From NCBI GenBank assembly GCA_963677625.2, contig CAXXSW010000002.1, forward strand, positions 806,001-870,000: a DNA stretch of 64,000 nt, read 5' to 3'. How positions within the stretch are numbered: the stretch's first letter is position 1; the number at the start of each line of letters is the position of its first letter. Below the pieces are notes generated by a model. It ran no database searches. It was not told where the DNA came from and saw only the letters and a list, made by a program, of their open reading frames with translations. The position numbers were made by a program, and so were the translations under genes. Origin of the DNA: UBA1351 sp963677625 (lineage in GTDB: Bacteria; Bacillota; Clostridia; Lachnospirales; Vallitaleaceae). Of the stretch, positions 23,051 through 32,317 are shown in pieces.

Positions 23051-25318
23051 ATGAAAAGAATATCAGCAATTTTTTTTGTGACACTTATATTATTATTAGT
23101 AATGAGCGTTTCAGTCTTTGCCGAAGGAGAAACGGACAATAAGGTATCCGCAGGTCATGGTAGTACTTATGTCATAAAAAATGATGGGTCCCTTTGGGGC
23201 TGGGGAAATATGTATACAGGAAATGGAAATGGATATAAGGAAGAACAAATAAGTCCGGCAAAAATACTTGAAGACGTTAAAGCTGTATCAGCAAGTAACT
23301 CTGGTGGTATAGCAGTAAAGAAAGACAATACACTATGGGCGTGGGGGAGCTTTACTGGTTATCCAATAGCCGATGGTAGTGAAAATCCAAAATTTTTGTA
23401 TCCTGTTCAAATCATGGAAGATGTCAAACTTGCCTCTCTAGGAAAAACAACTATTGCAGTTATAAAAAATGATGATTCTCTTTGGATTTGTGGGGGTATG
23501 ACTATCGGTGACGGAACAGAAATAAAAGCTGATTCTAAAGAAGGCTTTGTGAACATTATGAATGATGTTAAAGATGTCTTTATGGGATGGCGTGATATAT
23601 ATATTATAAAAAATGACAATACACTTTGGGGATATGGAGATAATTCAGAGGGAGAACTTGGGATTCTAAATTATGAAGATCAGTTATCACCTGTTAAGAT
23701 TTTAGATGATGTTATAATGGTACGTCAGTTTTCCAATACTGGCTTTGCCATTAGAAGTGATTACTCATTATATACTTGGGGACAAGGTGGAAATGATGGG
23801 ATTTATACAGAAGATGGCTGGTTAGACGATGTAGTATCACCATATAAAGTAATGGATCATGTAAGGGATGTAACGGCTTGTCATAACGCAAGCGGTGTCT
23901 TGGTCATTAAGACCGATCAAAGCTTGTGGGGATGGGGAGGCCAGTGGAATGATGAAGGTGTACAAAAGTCGCCATATAAATATGCAGATAGTGCCTTAGG
24001 TGTATCCAATGGTGAACGTCATTCAGCGGTCATAATGGGGGACAATACCTTATGGACAATGGGTGGGAATTATAGAAGTGCATTAGGTTATGAAAATGAC
24101 ACGATTCACTATTCTCCATTGACTAAAATACTTGATGATATACAAGATGAACCTGATGGTTGGGCCTATGAAGAAGTTGAAAAAGCAATTGGTCAACAGC
24201 TGATACCTATTGATATGCAAAACAATTACAATCATGCAATAACGAGGGAAGAATTTTGTATACTAGCGATAAGAATGATTGAAGTTAGGTCTAGCATGAG
24301 TATTGATGATTATTTAAAAGCAGTAGGTGTTGAGATTGCGCCTAAAGGTACCTTTATCGATTGTGATACTAAGGAAGTAAGAGCAGCAAAAGTCCTTGGG
24401 ATTACTGATGGTGTCAGTGAGAACGAGTTTGCACCGGATAATTTACTTAATAGAGAGCAAGCAGCTAAGTTTTTGACGACTACGGCTATGGCCTGTGGTC
24501 GGAATGTCACCTTGGCTACACCAGAGTATGCAGATATAAATGATATATCACAGTGGGCTAAACCATATACTGGATATGTCAATGACATAGGCGTTATGAC
24601 TGGTGTAGGACATAATAGATTTAACCCTGATGGTGGTTTTCAACGTCAACAAGCCTTTATGACCATGTATCGAATTTGGCAAGCTATTGATGAAGTTAAT
24701 CCAGACAATGTTTTAATTGGGAAAGAGTCTTCAGCTAAAGCAGAGTCCAAGAGTGGCGTAGATCTTGATTCGATTCTTAAGGAAGTAAGCAATGAACCTT
24801 ATGATCAAGATTATATTGCCTATATAGAAGGGACTTCCACCGATAAAGAGGGAACGACTATTCTTAAATATGATGTCTATTATAAAGATGCGAATATTAA
24901 CATTAACACTTATTATGATGGTAAAACTGTATCCAATTCAATATATAATGAGACAGCTGATTTAACCTATACACATTCAACATTGGGGACAAATTACGGT
25001 GAAGTATTAGAGGGTAATTGGTTACCTCTTAGGTTCTTAAATATAGAAACATTTTCTATGATGCAAAATGACGCAGAGGTTGAAAGCTTTGAGTGGAGAT
25101 ATGAAAGTTTAAATGATGCCCAAGTTATTTATACAAAGACATTAATGAAGGGTGGGGTATTAACTGAACAATGGTATTCAACTCAATATAAAATACCGGT
25201 TAAGTTCCATCAAGAATGGGCAGAGCCTGATGATTATGCCATTATAGACTGGCAAGTGGTAAGTATTGATGAAAGTAAGGTATTAGATAGCCACTTGTTT
25301 GACATACCGACTGATTGA
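23051..25318 (+). CDS. Surface protein with RCC1-type repeats and SLH domains
   Basis: 755 aa. A signal peptide ends SVFAEG (about 25). Residues about 30-360 are six to seven RCC1-like blades with the recurring pattern xxxVIKNDxSLWGWG followed by xxSPxKIxDDVK, a predicted beta-propeller. Residues about 375-555 contain two to three SLH-type modules (GTFIDCDTKEVRAAKVLGIT, FAPDNLLNREQAAKFL, YADINDISQWAKPYTGYV, FNPDGGFQRQQAFMTMYRI), which would hold it to secondary wall polymer. The C-terminal about 190 residues form an unrecognised beta-rich domain, LolA/DUF4412-like in appearance. The ligand of the propeller is unknown. Confidence 0.85.
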   Translation: MKRISAIFFVTLILLLVMSVSVFAEGETDNKVSAGHGSTYVIKNDGSLWGWGNMYTGNGNGYKEEQISPAKILEDVKAVSASNSGGIAVKKDNTLWAWGSFTGYPIADGSENPKFLYPVQIMEDVKLASLGKTTIAVIKNDDSLWICGGMTIGDGTEIKADSKEGFVNIMNDVKDVFMGWRDIYIIKNDNTLWGYGDNSEGELGILNYEDQLSPVKILDDVIMVRQFSNTGFAIRSDYSLYTWGQGGNDGIYTEDGWLDDVVSPYKVMDHVRDVTACHNASGVLVIKTDQSLWGWGGQWNDEGVQKSPYKYADSALGVSNGERHSAVIMGDNTLWTMGGNYRSALGYENDTIHYSPLTKILDDIQDEPDGWAYEEVEKAIGQQLIPIDMQNNYNHAITREEFCILAIRMIEVRSSMSIDDYLKAVGVEIAPKGTFIDCDTKEVRAAKVLGITDGVSENEFAPDNLLNREQAAKFLTTTAMACGRNVTLATPEYADINDISQWAKPYTGYVNDIGVMTGVGHNRFNPDGGFQRQQAFMTMYRIWQAIDEVNPDNVLIGKESSAKAESKSGVDLDSILKEVSNEPYDQDYIAYIEGTSTDKEGTTILKYDVYYKDANININTYYDGKTVSNSIYNETADLTYTHSTLGTNYGEVLEGNWLPLRFLNIETFSMMQNDAEVESFEWRYESLNDAQVIYTKTLMKGGVLTEQWYSTQYKIPVKFHQEWAEPDDYAIIDWQVVSIDESKVLDSHLFDIPTD

Positions 25319-25374
25319 TAAGATAATACTAGGAAGTTTCATATTATAAAGCTATTCATGGGCTTATACTTAGG

Positions 25375-25414
25375 CTTCAAGATTCTTTTACAAGAAGAAT
25401 CTTGAAGTCTTTTT
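25375..25414 (+). terminator. Rho-independent terminator
   Basis: Perfect 13-bp stem (CTTCAAGATTCTT at 25375-25387, AAGAATCTTGAAG at 25395-25407) followed by TCTTTTTG. It ends the RCC1/SLH operon. Confidence 0.85.
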
Positions 25415-25423
25415 GATTTTATA

Positions 25424-25531
25424 GGAAAGTTCTCAATATGAATTTTATGAGTAGAAACATCTCATAAAATGTCAGGGAAACTTTCCCGCCGAAACAATCG
25501 CAAGCGAACGGGGCGAAGCCTCTTTGTTTAA
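25424..25531. repeat. Structured dispersed repeat, copy 1
   Basis: About 108 bp of non-coding DNA. It starts with GGAAAGTT, paired with AACTTTCC further on, encloses a second hairpin (GAATTTTATGAG/CTCATAAAAT), and ends AAGCGAACG then CCTCTTTGTTTAA. The copy at 48369-48493 shares the ends and the paired GGAAAGT/ACTTTCC but has a different interior. The remaining intergenic DNA to 25710 holds an AT-rich promoter region (TATAAT-like boxes at about 25688-25700). Confidence 0.55.
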
Positions 25532-25710
25532 TTATAGGAAATATTGGTCGTATCAATCACAATACAAGGTATAGATGGGAGTATAGGCGATAAACTTTAG
25601 ACGAGAACAAGTTGAGTAACCATTTCTTACTTGATATAATGATTATAAGAAAACAGGACTTGGCAAAATAAACGAGTCAGTTTATCTATGATATAATATA
25701 ATAAAACTTT

Positions 25711-27918
25711 ATGATAGAGGTGAGTTCCATACAGAGCAAGAAGACTAAACTTATACTAAAAGCTATGTCCAAGTTAGACATTAAGCAAAAGGCTGAATAT
25801 TTACATTGTAATGAAAACCATGATTTTGCGTGGCCTAAAATCATGCTTAAAAATATGAAGACGGAAACCTATGCATTTGGTGGTTTTCAAGTTATTTCTA
25901 TTTTTGATCCAGAAACTCCCATTGATTATGAAGTTTTGTATTTTCACGGGGGAGCTTATGCCAAAGGTATTAAACTTCACCATTTTCACTTAATTGAAAC
26001 CCTTGCTAAGAGTATGGGGGCTAGAGTTACCATGATAGACTACCCTTTGGCACCGCAGCATGAAGCTAGGGAAACAACAGATTTGTGTTTTGAACTCTAC
26101 CGTCAGATGCTTGCTTCCCAGAAGAAACCTTTTATATTTATTGGTGATTCAGCAGGTGGTGGATTGGCAATGGCATTGCTTATGATGATCCGTGATTATA
26201 AGTTTAAGGTTGACAAAACCTTAGCACAACCGATTAAGACAATCCTTTATTCTCCTTGGTTGGATATAACAATGGAAAACCCAGAAATTGAAGCTTATAT
26301 TTCAAAGGACTACATTCTAAGTAAAGAAGCACTTATAAATATTGGTAAGAAATATGCAGGTGATTTAGACTTAAAAGATTATAGGGTCTCTCCCATATAT
26401 GGTGATTTGAACCATTTGGGAGACATATGTTTGTTCTATGGAACCCATGAATTATTCTATCCGGATTGTGACAAGCTTTCAGGTATCAGAAATCTTTCTG
26501 CTACCAAGATTACAGGACTAGCCTTTGATGACATGCCCCATGATTGGGTGGTCATTCCCATTGAAGAAAGAGATGAAGCTTTGGCTAAGACCATGGAATT
26601 TGTTAGGGGGAAAGAAGGTGGAAGCTTGCAAAAACCTAGAAATAGAGGAAGGTATCATAATACGTGGAGAAGACTTGATAACACCGCTCATATTTTCCCT
26701 TTAATATCAAATAGTAATCACTCCAATGTATTTCGTGTATCAATGATGCTTAAACAGACAATTGAGCCTGAAACTTTACAGAAAGCGTTGGAAGAGGCCT
26801 TGCCTTGGTTTCCTCACTTTCAGTCAAGAATAAGGAAAGGAGTTTTCTGGTACTATTTCGAGAAAAACATGCAGCCAATTTTTCAGGTTGAAGAAGAAGC
26901 TTTTCGACCCTGTAGCTTTATTGATTTACATAAAAACCACAATTACCTCTTTAAGGTCTTTTATTATAAGAAAAGGATCACTTTGGAAGTTTTTCATGTA
27001 CTTACTGACGGAACAGGGGCTGTGAACTTTATTAAGGCGGTTACTGCCAATTATTTAAAGTTACTTGCTGGTGAGTCAATTAAGTTGGATAGTGAAGTGA
27101 TTGAGACTTTAGGTGATATTGAAGATTCATATGAGCGAAATTATAAAAAAAGAAAAGTAAGTAAGCAAAAGAATATACTTGCCTATCAAATAAAAGGCAA
27201 AAAACTGGAGATGTATAGGATGGGACTGATTCAGGGCTTTGTCAATATTAAAGAAATCACCTCCTATGTCAAAAAAAAGGAAATGACAGTGACATCCTAT
27301 TTGACTGCGGTTTATTTGTGGTCAATTTATAAGAGTGAACATTTAGAAACCTGCAAGCATAAGCCTATTCGTCTCGTAGTTCCAGTGAACCTACGACCCT
27401 TTTTTGAGTCAACGACCTCCATGAATTTTTATTCCTATTTATCCATACATTTAGAGGCCAAGGATGAAGAATATACTTTTGATGAAATAATAGAAATGGT
27501 GAGAAGTCAGTTTAGGGACCAGATTAAAAAGGAGGCTTTTGTAAGAAAGATATCAGATGATGTTAAAAAGAGCAAAAATCTTCTGGTAAGAATAGCCCCT
27601 AGATTTATTAAATACCCTATAGTCAAAATTATTTATCATCGTTCGATGAAGACTTATACAAGTACTTTAAGTAATTTAGGTAAAGTAACTATGCCTGAAA
27701 AATATGCGGACCAGATTGAACATGTTGAATTGCTTCTTAATCCCAGCAAATCTAACCGGATCAAACTGAGTGTAGCTGGATATAAAGATTTTCTTACTAT
27801 TTCATTTACGTCACAGCTCTTAGATACAGGTGTTCAAAAAGAGTTTTTTAGGAAGTTGGCAAAAGATGGCCTAGGGATAAGGATAGAAAGTAACGGTGTG
27901 TATTATGAGAACCTGTAA
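25711..27918 (+). CDS. Fusion of HSL-type esterase and acyltransferase/condensation-like domain
   Basis: 735 aa. The N-terminal half (about 60-300) is an alpha/beta hydrolase of the hormone-sensitive lipase type: oxyanion motif FHGGAY, nucleophile GDSAGGG, and the acid/His region ending DMPHDWVV. The C-terminal half (about 315-735) resembles alcohol acetyltransferase/condensation-fold enzymes, with the catalytic HxxxDG motif in FHVLTDGTGA (about 430). Such domains pair with the zinc-ribbon membrane protein that follows here (overlapping by 14 bp). The likely role is acyl transfer and ester hydrolysis on one lipid or alcohol substrate, unidentified. The start is uncertain: ATG 25711 is almost leaderless relative to its TATAAT box and GAGGTG lies just inside. 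Confidence 0.75.
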   Translation: MIEVSSIQSKKTKLILKAMSKLDIKQKAEYLHCNENHDFAWPKIMLKNMKTETYAFGGFQVISIFDPETPIDYEVLYFHGGAYAKGIKLHHFHLIETLAKSMGARVTMIDYPLAPQHEARETTDLCFELYRQMLASQKKPFIFIGDSAGGGLAMALLMMIRDYKFKVDKTLAQPIKTILYSPWLDITMENPEIEAYISKDYILSKEALINIGKKYAGDLDLKDYRVSPIYGDLNHLGDICLFYGTHELFYPDCDKLSGIRNLSATKITGLAFDDMPHDWVVIPIEERDEALAKTMEFVRGKEGGSLQKPRNRGRYHNTWRRLDNTAHIFPLISNSNHSNVFRVSMMLKQTIEPETLQKALEEALPWFPHFQSRIRKGVFWYYFEKNMQPIFQVEEEAFRPCSFIDLHKNHNYLFKVFYYKKRITLEVFHVLTDGTGAVNFIKAVTANYLKLLAGESIKLDSEVIETLGDIEDSYERNYKKRKVSKQKNILAYQIKGKKLEMYRMGLIQGFVNIKEITSYVKKKEMTVTSYLTAVYLWSIYKSEHLETCKHKPIRLVVPVNLRPFFESTTSMNFYSYLSIHLEAKDEEYTFDEIIEMVRSQFRDQIKKEAFVRKISDDVKKSKNLLVRIAPRFIKYPIVKIIYHRSMKTYTSTLSNLGKVTMPEKYADQIEHVELLLNPSKSNRIKLSVAGYKDFLTISFTSQLLDTGVQKEFFRKLAKDGLGIRIESNGVYYENL

Positions 27919-28582
27919 AAAATGTAAGGTTGAAATTATGGATGATACGCTGACCTGCCCCTTATGTAGGTCTGTACTAATTGAAAGTGAAGGTGAAAAT
28001 CGTGATCTTTTGGCTAATGGTTATCCAGAAGTTGCCTTTACAAGTGATGGTTTTCATTTACTTAATAGATTAATGGTGTTTATATCAATTATAATAACGG
28101 TACTATCTGTTTTTTTTAATTATATCTTCTATGATGGTGTTTTATGGTCAGTGATTTCCATAGTCATTGTCTTATATAGTTGGACTATTGTTCGTCATGC
28201 AATCATTAATAGCTTTCAGCTTGCTTCCAAAATAGTGGTTCAATGCGTTTCAATTGCAATTATTGTAGTATGTATTGACTATGTCTTAGGTTATGACGGT
28301 TGGTCAGTTACTTATGTGGTACCTCAAATTGGTATAGCTGCTAATATTAGTGTCTTTATTCTTTTGATTATTAGTAAGTTAGACTGGAAACGGTTTGTTC
28401 TACAGATTTTAGGTATTGGAATTTTGGGACTTATACCTATGATTTTACTACTTGTTGGTCTTGTGGAACATCCCTTGATGACTTATATTGCAACGGGTAT
28501 TTCTGTTGTGATTGTATTATTTACCCTGATATTTGGGGATAAGTCTGTGAAGACAGAAATAATACGTAGATTTCATATATAG
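27905..28582 (+). CDS. Zinc-ribbon membrane protein (DUF6320-like)
   Basis: 225 aa from ATG 27905, overlapping the previous gene. The N-terminus has a zinc ribbon with two CxxC knuckles (CKKCKVEIMDDTLTCPLC, residues about 4-21), then a linker and six membrane spans (about 55-215) with a short basic tail. This layout is that of DUF6320 proteins, commonly encoded next to alcohol-acetyltransferase-like genes. It is probably a membrane partner of the fused hydrolase-acyltransferase. Confidence 0.7.
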   Translation: MRTCKKCKVEIMDDTLTCPLCRSVLIESEGENRDLLANGYPEVAFTSDGFHLLNRLMVFISIIITVLSVFFNYIFYDGVLWSVISIVIVLYSWTIVRHAIINSFQLASKIVVQCVSIAIIVVCIDYVLGYDGWSVTYVVPQIGIAANISVFILLIISKLDWKRFVLQILGIGILGLIPMILLLVGLVEHPLMTYIATGISVVIVLFTLIFGDKSVKTEIIRRFHI

Positions 28583-28604
28583 AGTAGGAAGATAAAGAGA
28601 GGTT

Positions 28605-29834
28605 ATGATGGGAAAAGGGATTTCGTTATGTTTAGTTATCTGTTGTTTCTTAATGACAGTTGCCTGTCGAGGGCAGGAAGATCTTGGTGGTGACCCTATT
28701 AGGGATGATATGAACTTGGATTCTGCTGACATGGGAGATTCTGGAGTAAGCAAATCAGAAGACCAAGAACCTGAAAGTCAAGTATCGGAAAGTCAAGAAT
28801 CGGAGGGTCAAGATTCAGAAAACAAGGACTTAATTGGAGGAGTAGAGGAAAATTTGTCAGAGTCAGAGGTGGGAGATAGTGAAGAGGATTGGCAGTGGCC
28901 TTACGATGCACCGGAAAATCACCGACTCAATGGAGAAACAGTTCAAGAGCTTCATCATAAACTTTATGATATGGACGTTCTTGGAGCCGTGGTTGTGAAG
29001 GAAGGTGTAATAGTAGATGAGTACTTTGCTGACGGCTTTAATAAAGATAGTGTATTTCCCATGAGCTCTGCATCAAAAAGTGTGACAAGTACACTTTTTG
29101 GTATTGCTATTGATAAGGGATATATTGAAGATACTGATATTCTATTGTCTCAATATTTTCCTGAAATAGAGGAAAAGGAAGGCTGGAAGGACATCTCTTT
29201 ATGGCATTTATTGACCCATACAGCTGGGATTGATGCCAGTGATGAGATATATTGGTACGAATGGAGAAAATCCGATGATTGGATTAAAGATATTCTTAGA
29301 CGTCCACTTATCTACAAACCTGGTTCTCATTTTGTGTACTCAACTGGGAATACACACTTGCTTACAGCTATTATGGAAGCGGCTACCCAGGAGGAAGCGC
29401 TGGTTTTTGGTAACACATACCTATTTGGTCCCTTGAATATGAATAGTGTAGAATTGGAAAAAGGTCCTCAAGGGCATTCAGATGGTGGAAATGGATTTGC
29501 TATGAACTTGTATGATATGGCTAAAATTGGCCAATTATATATTAATGGTGGTATCTGGGAGGGCCAGCGGATTGTTTCTCAAGAGTGGATAGATCAAGCT
29601 AGTAGCCTCCAGTTTAAACGAATGACGGGAAGTGCTGACTATGGTTATCAGTGGTGGGTCAGAACCTTTGGTATAAATCAGTATCATGCTTTTTTTGCCC
29701 AAGGTCATGGTGGCCAGTTTATTTTTGTGGTCCCTGATGTTGACTTGGTAGTTGTTTTTGCCAGTGACCATTCAGGTGTAAGCAGTCGGTATTGGTCTTA
29801 TATGTCGGATATGGTAAACGCTTGTATGAATTAA
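28605..29834 (+). CDS. Serine hydrolase lipoprotein (class C beta-lactamase fold)
   Basis: 409 aa. The lipobox LMTVAC is followed by a low-complexity Glu/Ser/Gln-rich spacer (about 25-100) that holds the domain away from the membrane. Catalytic motifs of the beta-lactamase/DD-peptidase superfamily are visible: SxxK in SSASKSVTST (about 160-165), a Tyr motif in VYSTGNTH, and HGG in AQGHGGQF. Such proteins act as esterases, peptidases or amidohydrolases; true beta-lactam resistance is unlikely. It may share envelope chemistry with the esterase fusion upstream. Confidence 0.85.
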   Translation: MMGKGISLCLVICCFLMTVACRGQEDLGGDPIRDDMNLDSADMGDSGVSKSEDQEPESQVSESQESEGQDSENKDLIGGVEENLSESEVGDSEEDWQWPYDAPENHRLNGETVQELHHKLYDMDVLGAVVVKEGVIVDEYFADGFNKDSVFPMSSASKSVTSTLFGIAIDKGYIEDTDILLSQYFPEIEEKEGWKDISLWHLLTHTAGIDASDEIYWYEWRKSDDWIKDILRRPLIYKPGSHFVYSTGNTHLLTAIMEAATQEEALVFGNTYLFGPLNMNSVELEKGPQGHSDGGNGFAMNLYDMAKIGQLYINGGIWEGQRIVSQEWIDQASSLQFKRMTGSADYGYQWWVRTFGINQYHAFFAQGHGGQFIFVVPDVDLVVVFASDHSGVSSRYWSYMSDMVNACMN

Positions 29835-29854
29835 TATGAGAGGAGAAGTGAAAG

Positions 29855-30439
29855 ATGGAAAATAACCCTGTATTAGAGGCTATTTATAATAGGAGATCGA
29901 CTAGAAGTTATATGGAAAAACAGGTAGAAAGAGAAAAACTTGACCAGGTTTTAGATGCTGCTATATGGGCACCAAGTGGCAGTAATTCACAGACTTGGCT
30001 TTTTACTGCCATTCAGAATAAAGAGGTCTTACATAAGATTAACGACTTGGTAAAGGAAGGGTTTAAGGAATGGATTCCTGATGATGATTACCCTGCAAAA
30101 AGCCGTTCTAAGATAAACTCTCAAAAAGAAAACTATAATTTTTATTATGAGGCTCCAAGCTTAATTATCGCCAGCAATAAAAAAAGCTACACTAATGCCA
30201 TAGCGGATTGTGTTCTTGGCTTGGAGAATATTTTCCTTGCTGCTGAGTCTTTAGGCCTTGGATCTTGTTATATCAATCAACTCCATTGGTTGAGTGAAGA
30301 TCAAGGTATCAGAACTTATTTGGAAGAGCTGGGAATACCTAAAGATCATATGATTTGTGGTGCAGCAGCACTTGGATATACAAAAAAAGAAACGAAAAGA
30401 CTTCCAAGAAAAGAAGGAAGAATAAAATTAATACAATAA
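29855..30439 (+). CDS. Nitroreductase-family flavoprotein
   Basis: 194 aa, start after GGAGAAGTGAAAG. Typical nitroreductase features: N-terminal FMN-phosphate-binding RRSTRSYMEKQV, WAPSGSNSQTW for FMN, and a C-terminal GAAALGYTKKE segment. These enzymes reduce nitro groups or quinones with NAD(P)H in the cytoplasm. The physiological substrate cannot be read from sequence. Confidence 0.9.
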   Translation: MENNPVLEAIYNRRSTRSYMEKQVEREKLDQVLDAAIWAPSGSNSQTWLFTAIQNKEVLHKINDLVKEGFKEWIPDDDYPAKSRSKINSQKENYNFYYEAPSLIIASNKKSYTNAIADCVLGLENIFLAAESLGLGSCYINQLHWLSEDQGIRTYLEELGIPKDHMICGAAALGYTKKETKRLPRKEGRIKLIQ

Positions 30440-30539
30440 TTGAAAAGGTTTCATATTCCATGATGAATTTGGGTACTATGATACATCTTTGGGAGGATGA
30501 TAATCGGCCTAGGTATTGCAAGAAGTAACAGGGAGAAAT

Positions 30540-32282
30540 ATGACTGATTATATATTTATCAATCAAGTTAAAGAGTTAGAGCAATTAAAAGTAAATTCTG
30601 ACCCTAAAGGCATATGTGGTATCGATACTGAAACGACTGGATTAGACCCAAGATTGGACCGCCTAAGGCTCTTGCAGATTGCAGTTTCTGGGCAAGAGAC
30701 CTATATTATTGATTGTTTCAAAGTTTTACCACAAGGTTTAAATAAGATTCAAGTGTATTTAGACTCTTTTCATGTGAAAATTTTTCAAAATGCAAAGTTT
30801 GATATAAATTTTCTTTTGGCAAATGGATTAATTATTAGAGGTAGTATATTTGATACCATGTTGGCAGGACAATTGTTGAGAACTAGTGGAGGTCCCAGAA
30901 GAGTGGGACTAGCAGACTTATCTGCACATTATCTAGGAATTGAGTTACCTAAGGAGGAACAGAAAAGTGACTTTTCAGGTAAGTTGAGAGATGAACAATT
31001 AATCTATGCAGCTAAGGATGCTAAAGTCTTATTGAAGTTGAGAGGTGTTTTGATTCAGGAACTTAAGATGAATCAGCTTATAGAAGTTGCCAGATTGGAA
31101 TTTGCCTGTATATATGCTATAGCTCATATGGAATTTTATGGCATACATATTAATTTGGACAAATGGAAGACTTTAACCCATAGAAAAGAGAAGGATAAAA
31201 AAGAACTTCTGAATCAATTGTATCCATACATAGGATATCCGACAGTACAAGTAGGTTTGTTTGAAGAAAAAAGTGAGAGCTCTTTTAATCCTAATAGTAA
31301 TAAGCAAGTTATGGAAATTTTAGCATTGGAAGGTATATATGTTGACAATACATCTAAATACGCCTTGTCTCATTATTTGGACCATCCTTTTGTTTCCCTT
31401 CTCATGAAATATCGTCATATAGAGAAGGAACTAACAACTTTTTTACATACGCTTCCTGAGCAGATACATCCCTATACAAATAGACTTCATCCCCACTATA
31501 GTCAAAATGGGGCATACAGTGGAAGGATGTCTTGCGGAAATCCTAATATACAACAAATACCTAGAAGTAAAGAGTTTAGAGAATGTTTTGATGCACCAGA
31601 GGGAAGAAGTCTTGTGATTGCAGATTATTCCCAGGTAGAGTTAAGGGTAATCGCCGAATATGCAAACGATAAAAAAATGATTCAAGCATATTCAAAAGGT
31701 GAAGACCTTCATCGTTTAACAGCTTCTTTGGTTCTTCAAAAAGATATTAACTTCATATCTAAGGAAGAACGTCAAGCAGCAAAGGCCGTTAATTTTGGAT
31801 TGGTATTCGGTATGGGGACGGCAGGTCTTAAAGCATATGCAGCTGATACTTATGGGATTCAAATGTCTATGGATGAAGCAGAGCTTTTTAGAAAACGATA
31901 TTTTCAAGCATATAAAGGTGTTGAACAATGGCAAAAAAATATTCGTAGACATTTACCGCCTTCATCAAGAACCCTATCAGGTAGAAAACACAATTTCAGC
32001 GAGCAGGCAGGCCTCTCTGCTAGATATAATACCCCAATACAAGGAACCGCTGCTGATATACTAAAAAATGCCTTAGGTATCTTGTATGAGAGAATCCAAG
32101 GGAGATCAATTCAGATTGTTGCTGTAGTTCACGATGAAATTGTAGTAGAGTGTAATGAAGAAGAAAGCCAAGAAACAGCACATATTCTAAAAAGGTCTAT
32201 GGAAGAAGCCGGAAAAAGATATATAAAAAAAGTGCCTATCTTAGCAGAGGTTGCTATATCAAAGAGCTGGGCCGGTAAATAA
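30540..32282 (+). CDS. PolA-like DNA polymerase without 5' nuclease domain
   Basis: 580 aa from ATG 30540 (AGGGAGAAAT upstream); the frame is open from a TTG at 30516. A DEDD 3'-5' exonuclease domain (about 1-190) has GIDTETTGLD (DxE), FQNAKFDINFL and YAAKDAKVL. It is followed by a family A polymerase domain with SGRMSCGNPNIQQIP (motif near the fingers), DYSQVELRVIAEY (motif A), KAVNFGLVFGMG (O helix/motif B) and VVHDEIVVE (motif C). The 5'-3' exonuclease domain of normal Pol I is absent. It resembles phage-type or accessory polymerases and is probably used in repair. Confidence 0.9.
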   Translation: MTDYIFINQVKELEQLKVNSDPKGICGIDTETTGLDPRLDRLRLLQIAVSGQETYIIDCFKVLPQGLNKIQVYLDSFHVKIFQNAKFDINFLLANGLIIRGSIFDTMLAGQLLRTSGGPRRVGLADLSAHYLGIELPKEEQKSDFSGKLRDEQLIYAAKDAKVLLKLRGVLIQELKMNQLIEVARLEFACIYAIAHMEFYGIHINLDKWKTLTHRKEKDKKELLNQLYPYIGYPTVQVGLFEEKSESSFNPNSNKQVMEILALEGIYVDNTSKYALSHYLDHPFVSLLMKYRHIEKELTTFLHTLPEQIHPYTNRLHPHYSQNGAYSGRMSCGNPNIQQIPRSKEFRECFDAPEGRSLVIADYSQVELRVIAEYANDKKMIQAYSKGEDLHRLTASLVLQKDINFISKEERQAAKAVNFGLVFGMGTAGLKAYAADTYGIQMSMDEAELFRKRYFQAYKGVEQWQKNIRRHLPPSSRTLSGRKHNFSEQAGLSARYNTPIQGTAADILKNALGILYERIQGRSIQIVAVVHDEIVVECNEEESQETAHILKRSMEEAGKRYIKKVPILAEVAISKSWAGK

Positions 32283-32317
32283 AGTGAAAATGAGCATATT
32301 GAATGGGGAGGATAAAG

